Below, piece by piece: positions 63,886 through 64,000 of a stretch of DNA of 64,000 bases (within the stretch, counting starts at the first letter, position 1; each line of letters starts with the position of its first letter). This stretch comes from Bacteroidota bacterium (lineage in GTDB: Bacteria; Bacteroidota; Ignavibacteria; Ignavibacteriales; Ignavibacteriaceae). The translations under genes were made by a program, and so were the position numbers. The stretch covers positions 408,801-472,800 of the forward strand of contig JAIUOE010000003.1 in assembly GCA_020161395.1 (NCBI GenBank), in the 5' to 3' direction. The notes under the pieces were generated by a model. It saw nothing but the letters and a program-made list of their open reading frames with translations, was not told where the DNA came from and ran no database searches.

Positions 63886-64000
63886 ATGAAAAAGACACCA
63901 AAAACCCCTGCATTCAAACCCTACGATCAGCACCAAATGTTTCTGTTTCCTCCTTCAATTGAGGATATGATACCCAAGGAGCATCCTGTTCGTGTGGTAA
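63886..64000 (+). CDS. IS1182-type transposase, N-terminus (cut by window edge)
   Basis: The 38 visible residues include KPYDQHQMFLFPPSIEDMIP and KEHPVRVV, the N-terminal pattern of IS1182 and related IS4/IS5-superfamily transposases (PYxxxQxxLxPPSLxExIPxxHPVRVV). This suggests an insertion sequence starts in the last few hundred bases of the window. Its left end and the completeness of the gene cannot be judged. Confidence 0.8.
   Translation, partial: MKKTPKTPAFKPYDQHQMFLFPPSIEDMIPKEHPVRVV

Overview
The window looks like chromosomal DNA of a Gram-negative bacterium of the Bacteroidota/Chlorobiota side, most likely Ignavibacteria. Supporting features seen here are a fused LpxC-FabZ, lipid A and heptose genes, LptF/LptG-type permeases, a TamB/AsmA-like protein, and four large secreted proteins that end in the same type IX secretion (T9SS) sorting domain with the NYPNPFNP motif typical of Ignavibacteria. 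Shine-Dalgarno sequences are mostly weak, and several genes use TTG or GTG starts. The assignment is inference from gene content; there is no rRNA in the window.

Layout. 1-9.3 kb is one dense minus-strand envelope block: lpxC-fabZ, lpxA, an octanoyl/lipoyl transferase, panB, a secreted propeller protein, rfaE1, rfaE2 and the start of a tamB-like gene, with rsmI and a small unknown gene just upstream. 9.4-15.7 kb holds a sensor kinase with a degenerate receiver, an ammonium transporter, acetyl-CoA synthetase and an esterase. 15.9-22.3 kb has a membrane protein, a SpoIID-domain protein, arginase, a small membrane protein, an ECF sigma/anti-sigma pair and a DOMON-like protein. 22.5-32.9 kb holds valS, a lipoprotein, rdgB, an AhpD-like protein, a second ECF sigma system (sigma, zinc-finger/HEAT anti-sigma, DUF4097 adhesin), a class V aminotransferase, a TerB-like protein and a nitronate monooxygenase-like enzyme.

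33-46.8 kb begins with a NapH/CcoG-like ferredoxin membrane protein. A near-perfect sigma-54 promoter with repeated palindromes upstream then faces a 1024-residue T9SS protein, followed by a second secreted protein, trmO, a GNAT acetyltransferase, two overlapping sensor kinase genes and a secreted endonuclease I. 46.9-52.3 kb contains tmRNA (ssrA), a cobalamin adenosyltransferase, ygfZ, a lipoprotein, an M20 peptidase and an esterase-like phytase-fold protein. 52.4-56.3 kb is lptF/lptG-type genes followed by a transmembrane pseudokinase. The last part holds an outer-membrane barrel protein, a DUF3095 cyclase-like protein, a GHL10 hydrolase with T9SS tail, a small cytochrome-like lipoprotein, a NAD-dependent epimerase-like gene divergent from a serine palmitoyltransferase-like gene (a possible sphingolipid pair), and the first codons of an IS1182-type transposase cut by the window end.

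Most genes are housekeeping or envelope functions. The less ordinary items are the sigma-54 control region, the transmembrane pseudokinase beside LptF/LptG, the sigma/HEAT anti-sigma/DUF4097 module, the DUF3095 protein and the possible sphingolipid gene pair. No CRISPR array, prophage or clear defence island was seen.
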